Positions 1-8,336 of a stretch of 32,219 nucleotides of DNA are shown here, piece after piece. Origin of the DNA: an uncultured Saprospiraceae bacterium. Lineage in GTDB: Bacteria > Bacteroidota > Bacteroidia > Chitinophagales > Saprospiraceae. The notes beneath the pieces were generated by a model, which was not told the origin of the DNA, made no database searches, and was given only the letters and a program-made list of their open reading frames with translations. Made by a program: the position numbers and the translations under genes. The stretch spans positions 1 to 32,219 of the forward strand of contig CALFBG010000371.1 in the NCBI GenBank assembly GCA_937951685.1, given 5' to 3'. Position 1 is the first letter of the stretch; every line of letters starts with the position of its first letter.

Positions 1-852
1 ACCAACAATGGAGATGATCCTGCTACGCAACTTTACTTAGATCCCTACGGACCTAGTGGGGCAACTTTCAACCCAAATCCAGTACCAGTAAGTTTAGCAC
101 CTGGTCAAACTTCAGATTATTGTGTAAACCTTTCGGGTGTATCTGGTGGCGATGTTGTCGAGTATAAAGCCTTACTGAAAAGCTTTCTCGGAGATACGCT
201 TAATTGGTGTTGCATTGTAGATACCTTTAGGGTAGAAATACCAGAGTGTGATGATTGTATTTGTGATGAAAAATTCTTCTCAAGTAATATGGGCTACTTA
301 GTTCAGTATAGTACTAATTCTTGTAAAGTAGCACTCTCACCTTTCGGTTTGGACGAATGCTACGAAGTTACTTGGGTTAGCAATGGTGTAGTGATTGGTC
401 AAACGATGGGGAATGAGATTTTATATACTACTTTAAGTGGCAAGTCCAGAACCTATTGCATGAGGGTCAGTATTCCCGGAACGGACTGTGTTAGACAATT
501 CTGTCGTAGCCTTCGATGTACCATTTTCAATGACGGTCCTGGTCTTGATGGAACGTTGAGTCGCTTAGCGCAAGGAGATGATGCTAATGCACCAACAACG
601 ATTAAAAATATTTATCCCAACCCCGTAGAGGATGTGGTAAATGTATCCTTTAATCAAAACTTCTCCGAAGCACGGGTTAATGTTCAAATCATCAACGCGA
701 TGGGAGAAACGGTTTTAGCACTAAACAATCAAATTCTTAATGGAGAAGAAATTCAAGTTCGAGTGAATGACTTAAGTGAAGGAATTTACTTCTTGAGAAT
801 CGACGGAGAAAATATTCAGTCCGACTTCTTGAAATTTGTAAAATTGAAGTAA
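1..852 (+). CDS. 3' part of a secreted T9SS type A sorting-domain protein
   Basis: Frame 1 is open from base 1 to the TAA at 850-852, so this is the last 283 residues of a longer protein whose start lies outside the window. The visible part is rich in Cys (CDDCICDE, RQFCRSLRC), Gly, Asn and Thr, with short beta-strand patterns, as in Ig-like or adhesin-type extracellular repeats. The last 80 or so residues (about 607-849) form a typical T9SS type A C-terminal domain: a Lys-Asn linker, IYPNPVEDVVNVSF, the strand VQIINAMGETV, then LSEGIYFLRI and a lysine-rich end. Such proteins cross the inner membrane by Sec, cross the outer membrane by T9SS, and are anchored or released after CTD cleavage. 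What the N-terminal part does cannot be told from this fragment. The first ATG in view (289) is internal, not a start. Confidence 0.9.
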   Translation, partial: TNNGDDPATQLYLDPYGPSGATFNPNPVPVSLAPGQTSDYCVNLSGVSGGDVVEYKALLKSFLGDTLNWCCIVDTFRVEIPECDDCICDEKFFSSNMGYLVQYSTNSCKVALSPFGLDECYEVTWVSNGVVIGQTMGNEILYTTLSGKSRTYCMRVSIPGTDCVRQFCRSLRCTIFNDGPGLDGTLSRLAQGDDANAPTTIKNIYPNPVEDVVNVSFNQNFSEARVNVQIINAMGETVLALNNQILNGEEIQVRVNDLSEGIYFLRIDGENIQSDFLKFVKLK

Positions 853-923
853 GCTAAAAAGCTAATGATTAGTACACTACTTGATCCTACGGTTAAAAAA
901 AACTGTAAATCAAGTTAAAATTG

Positions 924-961
924 AAAAGGTCACTGAGTTAATTGCTCGGTGACCTTTTTTT
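924..961. terminator. Bidirectional rho-independent terminator between convergent genes
   Basis: A 10-bp stem (GGTCACTGAG at 928-937 with CTCGGTGACC at 945-954, one G-T pair) and a 7-base loop. It is flanked by AAAA on the left and a run of seven T on the right, so it can act on both strands. It sits between the end of the T9SS cargo gene (+) and the end of the rhodanese gene (-). Confidence 0.85.
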
Positions 962-975
962 GTTTGCCAAAGTGC

Positions 976-1515
976 TTACCACACTTTTTTTACCTTTCCT
1001 TCCTCGACCCACTGGCTCCATTTTTTATTATAAGTATGTACTTTCTGAATGACTTTACCCTGTTCATCTACGACGGGGTTTCCTTGATTGATCCATTCAA
1101 AAATACTGCCGTATAAGTTGTAAACATTAGTATAGCCCAAAGCCAATAAGCGTTCTCCAATCTTTTCGCTACGATAGCCTACCGAACAGTAAAGGACAAT
1201 TTTTTGATCTTTATCAACATTGGCGAGGGTCGTAGGATCAAATTTTTTGTACCCTAAATATTTTGCTCCAGCAATATGACTTACCTCATATTCTTCTTTT
1301 TCCCGTGCGTCAAAAAGTACCACATCGGATTGAATCCGTTGCAATTCCTTTACTCCGATTAATGGAACCGAAAAATTAATCAAACTTGCGACCGCTGCAT
1401 CAAAAGCTGGCTGTTGGCAATGGGGACGAGTCGCAGGTTCTTGTGCTTGTGTACAACTGAATAAGCACAGAAAAAGTAAACTTGCGAGTAAGCGTAAAGG
1501 GATCGTACGAATCAT
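976..1515 (-). CDS. Rhodanese-like domain lipoprotein
   Basis: 179 aa. The N-terminus has a hydrophobic stretch ending in LFSC, a lipobox with Cys21 as the likely lipidated residue, so the protein should be anchored in a membrane facing the periplasm. Residues about 52-145 are a single rhodanese domain: VVLFDAREKEEYEVSHIAGA is the CH2A/DxR region, and LYCSVGYRS holds the active-site loop with catalytic Cys110. Rhodaneses carry sulfur as a Cys persulfide; physiological donor and acceptor are unknown here. The C-terminal extension after residue 150 (VHTYNKKWSQWVEEGKVKKVW) is basic and aromatic. The gene stands alone, facing the T9SS cargo gene tail to tail across a bidirectional terminator. Confidence 0.85.
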   Translation of the reverse strand: MIRTIPLRLLASLLFLCLFSCTQAQEPATRPHCQQPAFDAAVASLINFSVPLIGVKELQRIQSDVVLFDAREKEEYEVSHIAGAKYLGYKKFDPTTLANVDKDQKIVLYCSVGYRSEKIGERLLALGYTNVYNLYGSIFEWINQGNPVVDEQGKVIQKVHTYNKKWSQWVEEGKVKKVW

Positions 1516-1673
1516 TTTTTTTTATTTTAAAATAAGACCTTGCTAAATAGAACGTCAAATTGCTCGCTTTACGCTAAATCTTGCTACAAAGAAGTGATCG
1601 TTTGTCGGGACAAAAACAAAACTGCCTCGCGGAGTTCGTTAATCCTTATTGAGAAGAGGATTTTAAAATAACT

Positions 1674-2768
1674 TTAGCTTGACTTCTTAACGGGACCTTG
1701 CCCAACTACATCGGCAATCCATACGCCATCTTCGCAGTATGGACTCAATTCTTCTCGAATGAATTGTTGGACTTCCGTAGTAATATCATCAGGATAAAGT
1801 AAGTGTAAATTCGGACCAGCATCCAAGCTAAAGTAAAGTGCTCGTTTCGTATCCGCACGATATTGGCGTACCATTTCGATCATCTTCAAACTATTAGGTC
1901 GCATCAAAATATAGGAAGGATTAGAAGTCATCATTAAAGCGTGCAAACTCAACGCTTCATTCTCTGCAATGTTACCAAACTGTTCAAGGTCACCACTTCG
2001 TAAGGCATTCAACAATTCTTGGAAACGTTGTCTAGCCTGCGCATAACGATTTTCGGCATAAATATTATTTTCCATCAGAGCGTGTCCTGCTCGACTAGAG
2101 ACTGATTTTTCTGCTTTGCTGGCAATTAAAATATCATCGTGGAAGCTTTTGAATACAGGGTGTAAGTCTTCTACAAAAGGAGTTGCATAGAGGTTAGAAG
2201 CATCCGCTTCAACGTCATTTTCTCCCCAAATGGCCATGGTTGGATACACGGATCGGCAAGCACTGCCCGAACCTAAACGCGCTACGAAGGATGCTTTTTG
2301 CAAAAACGCTTGTTCCGTTGATAAATTGCCAAAAAGAGCTTGTTCCATACTGCATAGGCATAGCGCAAGCGCACTCATACTCGAGGCGGAGGAAGCAATA
2401 CCCGCAGAATGTGGAAAAGAGTTACTTGACTTAATGGTTAATTCAAATTGCGATAAGAAAGGAAAGATTGGTCGAATACTTTGTAGAAACTTCACCAACT
2501 TTGCTTTGAATGCTTCGTTTGGTTTTCCTTCAAAGTAAAAATCCAGTATGATATCATCCGAAGCAATAGACTTTATTTGATAACTAAACTGCGTTTCGGT
2601 ATACGCATTTTCTAAAGTAAAGCTAATGGAAGGATTTCTAGGAAGCTGTTGCCCATACTTACCCCAATATTTAATAATGGCTAGATTAGAAGGACTTTTC
2701 CAGTGAATGTTGCCAGCGGTAATCGAAAGATCCGTTAGCACTAAATCGGGGTTGTGATAATTGAGCAT
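1674..2768 (-). CDS. mvaD: Diphosphomevalonate decarboxylase (mevalonate pathway)
   Basis: 364 aa, a GHMP-kinase-fold enzyme that makes isopentenyl diphosphate from mevalonate 5-diphosphate using ATP. Seen in the sequence: NLAIIKYWGKYG (28-39), the family's substrate-binding start; the phosphate loop PHSAGIASSASS (119-130); RLGSGSACRS (164-173); and FSLDAGPN with Asp316 in the place of the catalytic aspartate. The length is slightly above the bacterial average, with about 20 extra N-terminal residues before the first conserved strand. No other mevalonate gene is next to it. Its presence implies isoprenoids are made by the mevalonate route, known in Flavobacteriia and Saprospiria but not in most Bacteroidales. 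A phosphomevalonate decarboxylase is a remote alternative, since the two cannot be separated by motif reading alone. Confidence 0.9.
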   Translation of the reverse strand: MLNYHNPDLVLTDLSITAGNIHWKSPSNLAIIKYWGKYGQQLPRNPSISFTLENAYTETQFSYQIKSIASDDIILDFYFEGKPNEAFKAKLVKFLQSIRPIFPFLSQFELTIKSSNSFPHSAGIASSASSMSALALCLCSMEQALFGNLSTEQAFLQKASFVARLGSGSACRSVYPTMAIWGENDVEADASNLYATPFVEDLHPVFKSFHDDILIASKAEKSVSSRAGHALMENNIYAENRYAQARQRFQELLNALRSGDLEQFGNIAENEALSLHALMMTSNPSYILMRPNSLKMIEMVRQYRADTKRALYFSLDAGPNLHLLYPDDITTEVQQFIREELSPYCEDGVWIADVVGQGPVKKSS

Positions 2769-2820
2769 GAATTTTCCCTTGTGTGTGAGTTGTCTAAAAT
2801 TCCGTATTAAAATGAAAGCT

Positions 2821-2828
2821 CAAAGATA
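2821..2828 (-). promoter_or_regulatory. Possible Bacteroidota -7 element for mvaD
   Basis: On the minus strand the bases read TATCTTTG, matching the Bacteroidota -7 consensus TAnnTTTG, about 53 bases before the mvaD ATG. No good TTTG -33 box is seen at the expected distance, so this is only a candidate. Confidence 0.3.
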
Positions 2829-2934
2829 TGGAAGTTGTACTAAAATTCGAAGTAAAGCCGAGCATTAGAAAAAAAGATCAGTGCAAATAGGAAATGCTAC
2901 CGATCGAGTAGACGCTGAGGGCGATTGATAAACT

Positions 2935-3555
2935 CTATTCTTGCTCGTCTGCCGTATAAGAGATATCAAAATCTTTAAGTACCGAATCCAAAATTTTATC
3001 TTCCCCTTCTTTGTATCCTCTTTTTAAGCGATAGCCATAAAATCGGCTGAGGGCACTCCAATAAGTGGCCGTAAAACCACCTCGTAATCCTTTTAGTAAG
3101 TAAAAGAAGGGCGTATCTAGCTCTCGCTCAATCATTTTAATCATGATTTTCCCTTGGGTTTTACTTAATTTTTTAAGCGGTTCTTTGAATTCCTTCTTCA
3201 ACTCTCGCTGTAATCTTTTGATGTGTCTTTTACGTTCTCGCCGTTTCATATTTTGCGTAACGTGTTCTGTTTCTCTAAAAATACGAATGGCCTTGGCGGC
3301 GTAAGGATAAACTTTCGCAGCATAACGGCGATACTTAAGGTAACGGCGATATTCTTCGTCGCTTTCAAAGCTCTTAGGGGTAGAAATGGAAACATCCTCC
3401 AAATCGGCAATTAAAATAGTATCATTATTTTCAGTGATGAGCGCCGTAACAATTTCTCCGTTGAGTTTGATCTTTTCTTTGCGCTCTTTTAATTGTGCGA
3501 AACTTGCACTGATGCAGAGCAAACAAAGTATTCCTGTGCAAAGTATATTTTTCAT
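2935..3555 (-). CDS. DUF4294 family secreted protein
   Basis: 206 aa. Residues 1-20 form a Sec signal peptide (hydrophobic core, ASFA then Gln), so the mature protein is periplasmic or surface-bound. The rest matches the Bacteroidota-restricted DUF4294 family as I recall it: a short beta region (GEIVTALITENNDTILIADLEDVSI), then YRRYLKYRRYAAKVYPYAAKA, a long basic helix rich in Lys/Arg/Glu (about residues 100-130), and the conserved RELDTPFFYLLKGLRGG block. The function of the family is unknown. The strongly basic helical middle suggests binding to an acidic partner, but that is inference. It is probably a single-gene unit, 166 bases upstream of mvaD on the same strand. Confidence 0.8.
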   Translation of the reverse strand: MKNILCTGILCLLCISASFAQLKERKEKIKLNGEIVTALITENNDTILIADLEDVSISTPKSFESDEEYRRYLKYRRYAAKVYPYAAKAIRIFRETEHVTQNMKRRERKRHIKRLQRELKKEFKEPLKKLSKTQGKIMIKMIERELDTPFFYLLKGLRGGFTATYWSALSRFYGYRLKRGYKEGEDKILDSVLKDFDISYTADEQE

Positions 3556-3711
3556 TGTCTAAAGTTTATTAATTTAAATCTTGCCCCGACATTTACCACA
3601 ACCCCACCTTTATAACTGCAATTTCATAACCAAATTACATTAAAATGCATTAATATGATGTTATACTTCTGTTAAGGTGCCTTTTTAGTAAAGCTTTAAA
3701 CTGGCTCTAAC

Positions 3712-3752
3712 GAAAACTGCCTTTCACTTCTTAGAAGCAAAAGGCAGTTTTT
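3712..3752 (-). terminator. Terminator of the amidohydrolase operon
   Basis: Perfect 12-bp inverted repeat, AAAACTGCCTTT (3713-3724) and AAAGGCAGTTTT (3740-3751). On the minus strand the stem ends in GGCAGTTTT. It lies 22 bases past the stop of the second amidohydrolase gene. Confidence 0.8.
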
Positions 3753-3773
3753 AACGAAATATTTAAGTGTGAT

Positions 3774-5072
3774 CTACTTTTGATCAGCATATTTTTTTCT
3801 AAACTTCCGGGCTAATGCTTTTTGCTTATTATCGACATCAATTTTCCGCCCTTGAATAAAAGCGTGTTGAATTTTGCAAGTACGCATATCCAAAGCATCT
3901 CCGTCGGCAATAATTAAAGTAGCGTCTTTACCACGTACTAGACTTCCCGTTGTTTTGTCAATACCAAGAATTTTAGCCGCATCGGAAGTAAGAGCTTTTA
4001 TTGCTTTTTCGTAATCCAAGCCAAAACCAACGGCGTGTCCGGCTTGAAAAGGAAGATTACGTTGTTGCCAAGCACCATTCATACTAAAACAAAAAGTAAT
4101 CCCAGCTTTCGCCAAAATGGAAGGCGTTTTGAAAACTTGATCAATATCATCATCCGTGCGACTCGGCAAACTGTGGACATCGGAAAGAATCACGAAAGTT
4201 TTGTGCTTCTTCAAAAAATCAGTGATTTTCCAAGCTTCGCCAGCGCCAACTAAAACAATTTTGACACCGTGCTTCTCTGCCATCAACACCGCACTCATCA
4301 TGGAGCGTGCGTAACTGGTATGTACATGCAAGGTTTTGCTCCCGTCAAATAATCCAGTCATGGCATCAAATAAAAGGTTCTTTTTGGAGCGATTGGTACT
4401 TTTGTGATACGCTTTTGCTTCTTGGAAAAAAGTTTCTATTTCCCGCGTATTTTTCTCGTAGTTCTTGTTTGCTTTGATGGTACCCGGTTCTGCCCACCAG
4501 CCAGAGTAACTGAAAGCAGAAGGCCAGTTTAAATGAATTGCATCATCTATTTTGTAAATGGCATCTTCCCAATTCCAAGCATCGAGATGAACAATACTTG
4601 ACTGTCCAGAAATTCTTCCTCCCTGAGGAACAACTTGAGAAAGCAAAACACCGTTGGACCGAATCGTAGGGGTTACCCGCGAGTCGGTACTGTAAGCGAT
4701 GATTGAGCGAACGTGTGGCTTGAGGTAACCAATTTCTCGGCTGTCTCTGGTGGCACGTACGGCCTCAATCTCTACGAGACCGATTTGGCTATTTGGCGCG
4801 ATGAAGCCAGGATAAATATGTTTGCCCGTCGCATCAATTTTTTGGTGATTACTAAAGTCTTGTGCAAGTGCTTGATTGCCAACGGCAGTAATTTTCCCTT
4901 GGTCAAAAGCAATAATACTATTTTCGATGACCTCCCCGTTACCGAGATGCGCTGTAGCGCCCATAATGACGATCGGTTTTGCTTGAGGCGGAGCAGGTGT
5001 TTGTTGGGCCACACTTACTTGTATACTTAGTATAGTAAGGATGGCAACTATGATATTTTTAAAAACGTTCAT
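3774..5072 (-). CDS. Secreted amidohydrolase-like protein, probable pseudoenzyme
   Basis: 432 aa with a signal peptide (cleavage near residue 22, VSVAQ). The overall pattern is that of the imidazolonepropionase-like amidohydrolase family: an N-terminal beta-sandwich strand set, the start of the barrel at GKHIYPGFIAP, and the C-terminal AIKALTSDAAKILGID...GSLVRGKDATLII return to the sandwich. The metal ligands are missing: the HxH of active members is N94-S-Q96, the His of the THxLEG strand is replaced by Gly276, and the final SD is SMN332. Only His251 remains. So hydrolysis by this chain alone looks unlikely. It starts 24 bases after the large amidohydrolase, so the two are almost surely co-transcribed and may form a hetero-complex in the periplasm. 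The family call is good; substrate and role are unknown. Confidence 0.8.
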   Translation of the reverse strand: MNVFKNIIVAILTILSIQVSVAQQTPAPPQAKPIVIMGATAHLGNGEVIENSIIAFDQGKITAVGNQALAQDFSNHQKIDATGKHIYPGFIAPNSQIGLVEIEAVRATRDSREIGYLKPHVRSIIAYSTDSRVTPTIRSNGVLLSQVVPQGGRISGQSSIVHLDAWNWEDAIYKIDDAIHLNWPSAFSYSGWWAEPGTIKANKNYEKNTREIETFFQEAKAYHKSTNRSKKNLLFDAMTGLFDGSKTLHVHTSYARSMMSAVLMAEKHGVKIVLVGAGEAWKITDFLKKHKTFVILSDVHSLPSRTDDDIDQVFKTPSILAKAGITFCFSMNGAWQQRNLPFQAGHAVGFGLDYEKAIKALTSDAAKILGIDKTTGSLVRGKDATLIIADGDALDMRTCKIQHAFIQGRKIDVDNKQKALARKFRKKYADQK

Positions 5073-5096
5073 TTTAATTTTTTTTCAGATTAAAGT

Positions 5097-8000
5097 CTAA
5101 TGATTCATTTCATCTTCCCCGTGGTCACAATGATATAAGTGTTGCTTTTTGACTTTGACAGGCTGTGTTGCCTTTCCTTTATTTTTAGCCGTTAGCATTT
5201 TTTGGATCAGGCGAGCTCGTTCTGCCCGTACTTCCGCTTGTAACTTTTTATCGAGAGTACGATCAAAAAATTTGATTCCATCGATGAAAGTCATATCTGC
5301 TTTAGCATAAATGGAAAGAGGATGGTTAGACCATAAAACGACATCGGCATCCTTACCGACTTTGATGCTTCCTACGTACTGATCTATATGTAATAATTTT
5401 GCAGGATTCAAAGTGACAAACTTCAAGGCATCTTCTTCGGAAGTTCCACCGTACATGACCGCTTTGGCTGCCTCTTGGTTCAATCGTCGGCCCATTTCTG
5501 CGTCGTCAGAGTTGATGGCCGTTAAGACGCCTTGTTCGTGCATGATGGAGCTATTTTGTGGAATAGCATCAATAACTTCGTATTTGTATGCCCACCAATC
5601 GGAGAAGGTTGATCCTCCCGCACCGTGTTCTTTCATCTTATCTGCTACTTTATATCCTTCTAAGATATGCGTAAAAGTGTTGACTCTAAAGTTCATACGA
5701 TCGGCAACGTGCATGAGCATATTGATTTCTGATTGTACGTAAGAGTGGCAACTAATAAATCGCTGATCGTTAAGGATTTCGATTAAAACTTCTAATTCTA
5801 AGTCTTTTCGTAAATCAGCTTTTCCTGCTTTCTTAGCTTGCTCGTATTCTTTGGCTCGAGTAAAGGCATCCATGTATACTTGTTCAACGCCCATTCTGGT
5901 ATCGGGAAAACGATTATTTCGGCTAGACCGAGAACTTTTAACGTTTTCTCCGAGGGCAAACTTGATGAAGCCCGCACTTTTTTCAAACTTCATTTTTTCA
6001 GGAGCAAATCCCCAACGTAGTTTGATAATAGCAGACTGTCCACCAATTGGATTACACGATCCATGCAAGAGTTGTGAAGCGGTAACACCACCCGCTAGTT
6101 GTCGATAGATATTAATATCTTCCGAATTGACCACGTCGGAAATGCTAACCTCAGCAGTAACTGCTTGTGAGCATTCGTTGACGCCTCTAGAGATGGCGAT
6201 GTGAGAATGTTCGTCAATGATTCCTGCGGTGAGGTGTCTATCTTTTCCGTCGATTACTTTAGCGCTACCCGCAGCAAGATTTTTTCCGATTTTCTTGATT
6301 TTCCCTCCTTCGAGGAGTACATCGGTATCCTGGAGAATACCATCTTTTTCGTTTGTCCAAACGGTTGTATTTTTAATTAAAATAGTTTCAGCCTTTGGCA
6401 TATCGGTCCAACCAAAAGCCATAAAAGGATAACTTACAGTACCTAGTTTGAGATCTTCGGCTGCATCTTTATCTGCATTCTTATCCTCTTTTTTATCTTC
6501 TTTTTCAGCTAAAGCGCGCGTAAAACCCGTTTTCCAAGTGACCCAGGTTCCGTCGGCTAAAGTTGCATTTCCTCCCCATCCACTTTGTTCAACGGCACCA
6601 GAAAGCGACACGACGTCATTTTTCTCACCCGTAAGATTATAGGATAAAGAGATTAAATCATCAATTAAGCTATACTTTACTTTGATCTCGGTTGAATCGT
6701 TGAGTTCGATCATCATTGTTGGCTTTTCCATGCTACCTTTGACGTTTAGCGTGTACTGATTTTTACCAACAGTAAGGCGATAAACACCCCGAAGGTCTTT
6801 TTCTTGCAATGCTTTTAACACGTGTGCTTTTCCTCGCACCCAATTGTGCAAGATGGTTGATTTTTCATCAAAAATTGGCGCACTACAAACGATGAAGTTG
6901 GCTAACTTACCCGTTGTTAGGCTACCGACGTGATCCGCGATACCGAGTAATTTTGCGGGCGTATGGGTTAATGCTTTGAGGGCTGTTTTTTCGGAAAGAC
7001 CATATTTAATGGCTTTTCTGATTTTGCCCAAAAGTTCTGACTTTTTCTTGAGGCCGTCCGAAGTAAATGCAAACTCAATTCCTGCCGCTTCTAATTTTGC
7101 AGGATTAGTGGGGGCTAATTCCCAATGCTTCATATCCGATAAGGAAATCAAAGCAGCAGCATAAGGATCTTCTACGTCGTAAGCATCCGGAAAATTTACG
7201 GGAATCAAGAAAGCACTTCCAGTAGCTTTGATATCGTCAATTCTTTTATACTCATCTCCGTTTCCTTTGAATATATATTTTATGCCGAACTCTTTTCCGA
7301 TTTTCGCTGCGCGAAAGACCTCTAACTGATCTCGTACATCAAAGATTTGTGGCATACTTTGTACCCTGTTCCAGGCATCTAAGGATAGATTAGTTTCCAT
7401 CTTATGGCCGTGGTCTTTGTACCACTTCGCATCGTAATAAGTTTGTCGTAAAAGGGCAATTCCTCCCATGAGGGAAGTAGGATAAGTCTGGACAGAACTT
7501 CCTTTTTTGAAAGACAATACGTGGGCAGCTTCCTTTTTTAACAATAAAAGATGAGCACGTTCATCTCCTAGTAAACCAACCATTCCGGTACCTCGAGAGA
7601 TTCCATCAATGCGATGACTCATGAAACTACCAAAACCAACTTTCCGATAAGTTTCGAAGGCTTTCGAGTCGCTTTTAAATAACTCGTACGCTCGAAATTC
7701 TGGTCGGAGGGCTTCGTTCCAGAGGTAAGCGCCATCCTTGGTAGAAACCATATTTTCTCGAAAACCCGCACTTTTTTTCTTTTCTGCTTTAGGTAAGCCT
7801 AATTCGGTGTATGCTTCTATAAAAGAAGGATAGATAAACTTACCAGATAAGTCAATGATGACTGCTTCTTTGGGAATGCTTACACTTTTACCAACGGAAA
7901 CTACTTTTCCATCGCGGATTAATAAGGTAGCTTTTTCGATTTTGTCTTGATAAGTTTGATAAATGGTTGCATTGGTAAATGCGTATAAACCATCTCTTTG

Positions 8001-8102
8001 GTCGTAAACGCCATTTCTAGGGAAGGTTTCTTGCGCCAGTAGTGTTGTACTAAGTAGTGCAAAACCCAAGAAATAAATTAACGCGTAAAACTTTTTTTGC
8101 AT
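5097..8102 (-). CDS. Large secreted double-module amidohydrolase
   Basis: 1001 aa when started at the ATG at 8102, which gives a clean signal peptide (MQKKFYALIYFLGFALLSTTLLAQ). The frame stays open 78 codons further upstream, but that part looks non-coding. Order: amidohydrolase-like module 1 (about 35-430), a beta-rich middle (435-530), a Lys/Asp/Glu linker (532-552), amidohydrolase module 2 (570-955) and a His-rich tail (983-1001). Module 2 has plausible metal ligands: H632-S-H634, His786 (SCHSY), His812 (THILEG) and the Asp of NSDD (866/867). Module 1 has Y98-T-E100 where HxH should be, though it keeps SDG at 348-350. Such pairs of about 1000 and 430 residues are, to my knowledge, recurrent in Bacteroidota with no assigned substrate; periplasmic peptide-like or cyclic amide hydrolysis is possible. 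Confidence 0.85.
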   Translation of the reverse strand: MQKKFYALIYFLGFALLSTTLLAQETFPRNGVYDQRDGLYAFTNATIYQTYQDKIEKATLLIRDGKVVSVGKSVSIPKEAVIIDLSGKFIYPSFIEAYTELGLPKAEKKKSAGFRENMVSTKDGAYLWNEALRPEFRAYELFKSDSKAFETYRKVGFGSFMSHRIDGISRGTGMVGLLGDERAHLLLLKKEAAHVLSFKKGSSVQTYPTSLMGGIALLRQTYYDAKWYKDHGHKMETNLSLDAWNRVQSMPQIFDVRDQLEVFRAAKIGKEFGIKYIFKGNGDEYKRIDDIKATGSAFLIPVNFPDAYDVEDPYAAALISLSDMKHWELAPTNPAKLEAAGIEFAFTSDGLKKKSELLGKIRKAIKYGLSEKTALKALTHTPAKLLGIADHVGSLTTGKLANFIVCSAPIFDEKSTILHNWVRGKAHVLKALQEKDLRGVYRLTVGKNQYTLNVKGSMEKPTMMIELNDSTEIKVKYSLIDDLISLSYNLTGEKNDVVSLSGAVEQSGWGGNATLADGTWVTWKTGFTRALAEKEDKKEDKNADKDAAEDLKLGTVSYPFMAFGWTDMPKAETILIKNTTVWTNEKDGILQDTDVLLEGGKIKKIGKNLAAGSAKVIDGKDRHLTAGIIDEHSHIAISRGVNECSQAVTAEVSISDVVNSEDINIYRQLAGGVTASQLLHGSCNPIGGQSAIIKLRWGFAPEKMKFEKSAGFIKFALGENVKSSRSSRNNRFPDTRMGVEQVYMDAFTRAKEYEQAKKAGKADLRKDLELEVLIEILNDQRFISCHSYVQSEINMLMHVADRMNFRVNTFTHILEGYKVADKMKEHGAGGSTFSDWWAYKYEVIDAIPQNSSIMHEQGVLTAINSDDAEMGRRLNQEAAKAVMYGGTSEEDALKFVTLNPAKLLHIDQYVGSIKVGKDADVVLWSNHPLSIYAKADMTFIDGIKFFDRTLDKKLQAEVRAERARLIQKMLTAKNKGKATQPVKVKKQHLYHCDHGEDEMNH

Positions 8103-8201
8103 AAATGTTTCTTTTAATATTGGAGAGAATAACTTTAGAAATTGAAGTGGTTTTAAAATCAGGATCCAAGTGATCTTTAGCTTTCTTAAAATAACTTCTT
8201 G

Positions 8202-8223
8202 GTATAAAGGGGTTCCTTTATAC
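8202..8223. repeat. Perfect 9-bp inverted repeat in a divergent intergenic region
   Basis: GTATAAAGG (8202-8210) and CCTTTATAC (8215-8223) around the loop GGTT. It lies in the 234-base gap between the amidohydrolase operon (-) and the methyltransferase gene (+). It could be an operator or a hairpin in the amidohydrolase leader; no T-run follows on either strand, so a terminator is unlikely. Confidence 0.5.
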
Positions 8224-8307
8224 GATTTCACCGTGATAATAGTGAAAATATCGCTGAATTTGTTGAAAAAGAGTGGTTTTAACTTCCTAAAGGTATTATC
8301 TTGCCCG

Positions 8308-8320
8308 CCGACAAAGTCGG
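8308..8320 (+). repeat. Small hairpin before the methyltransferase start
   Basis: CCGAC-AAA-GTCGG, ending 16 bases before the ATG at 8337. If that ATG is right, this sits in the 5' leader and could affect initiation; if translation began at the upstream in-frame TTG (8301) it would be coding. It is short, and may be chance. Confidence 0.35.
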
Positions 8321-8336
8321 TGTAAAAACTACCCAC

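Noticed and set aside
1640-1661. Weak AATCCT/AGGATT stem just past the mvaD stop
   Set aside because: Six-base stem with no T-run on the minus strand; too weak to call a terminator.
2230-2538. Open frame opposite mvaD
   Set aside because: Shadow of the mvaD coding sequence, whose motifs are unmistakable.
8103-8336. 78-codon N-terminal extension of the large amidohydrolase
   Set aside because: It would bury a clean signal peptide beginning at the ATG at 8102, and would overlap the probable promoter region of the divergent gene.
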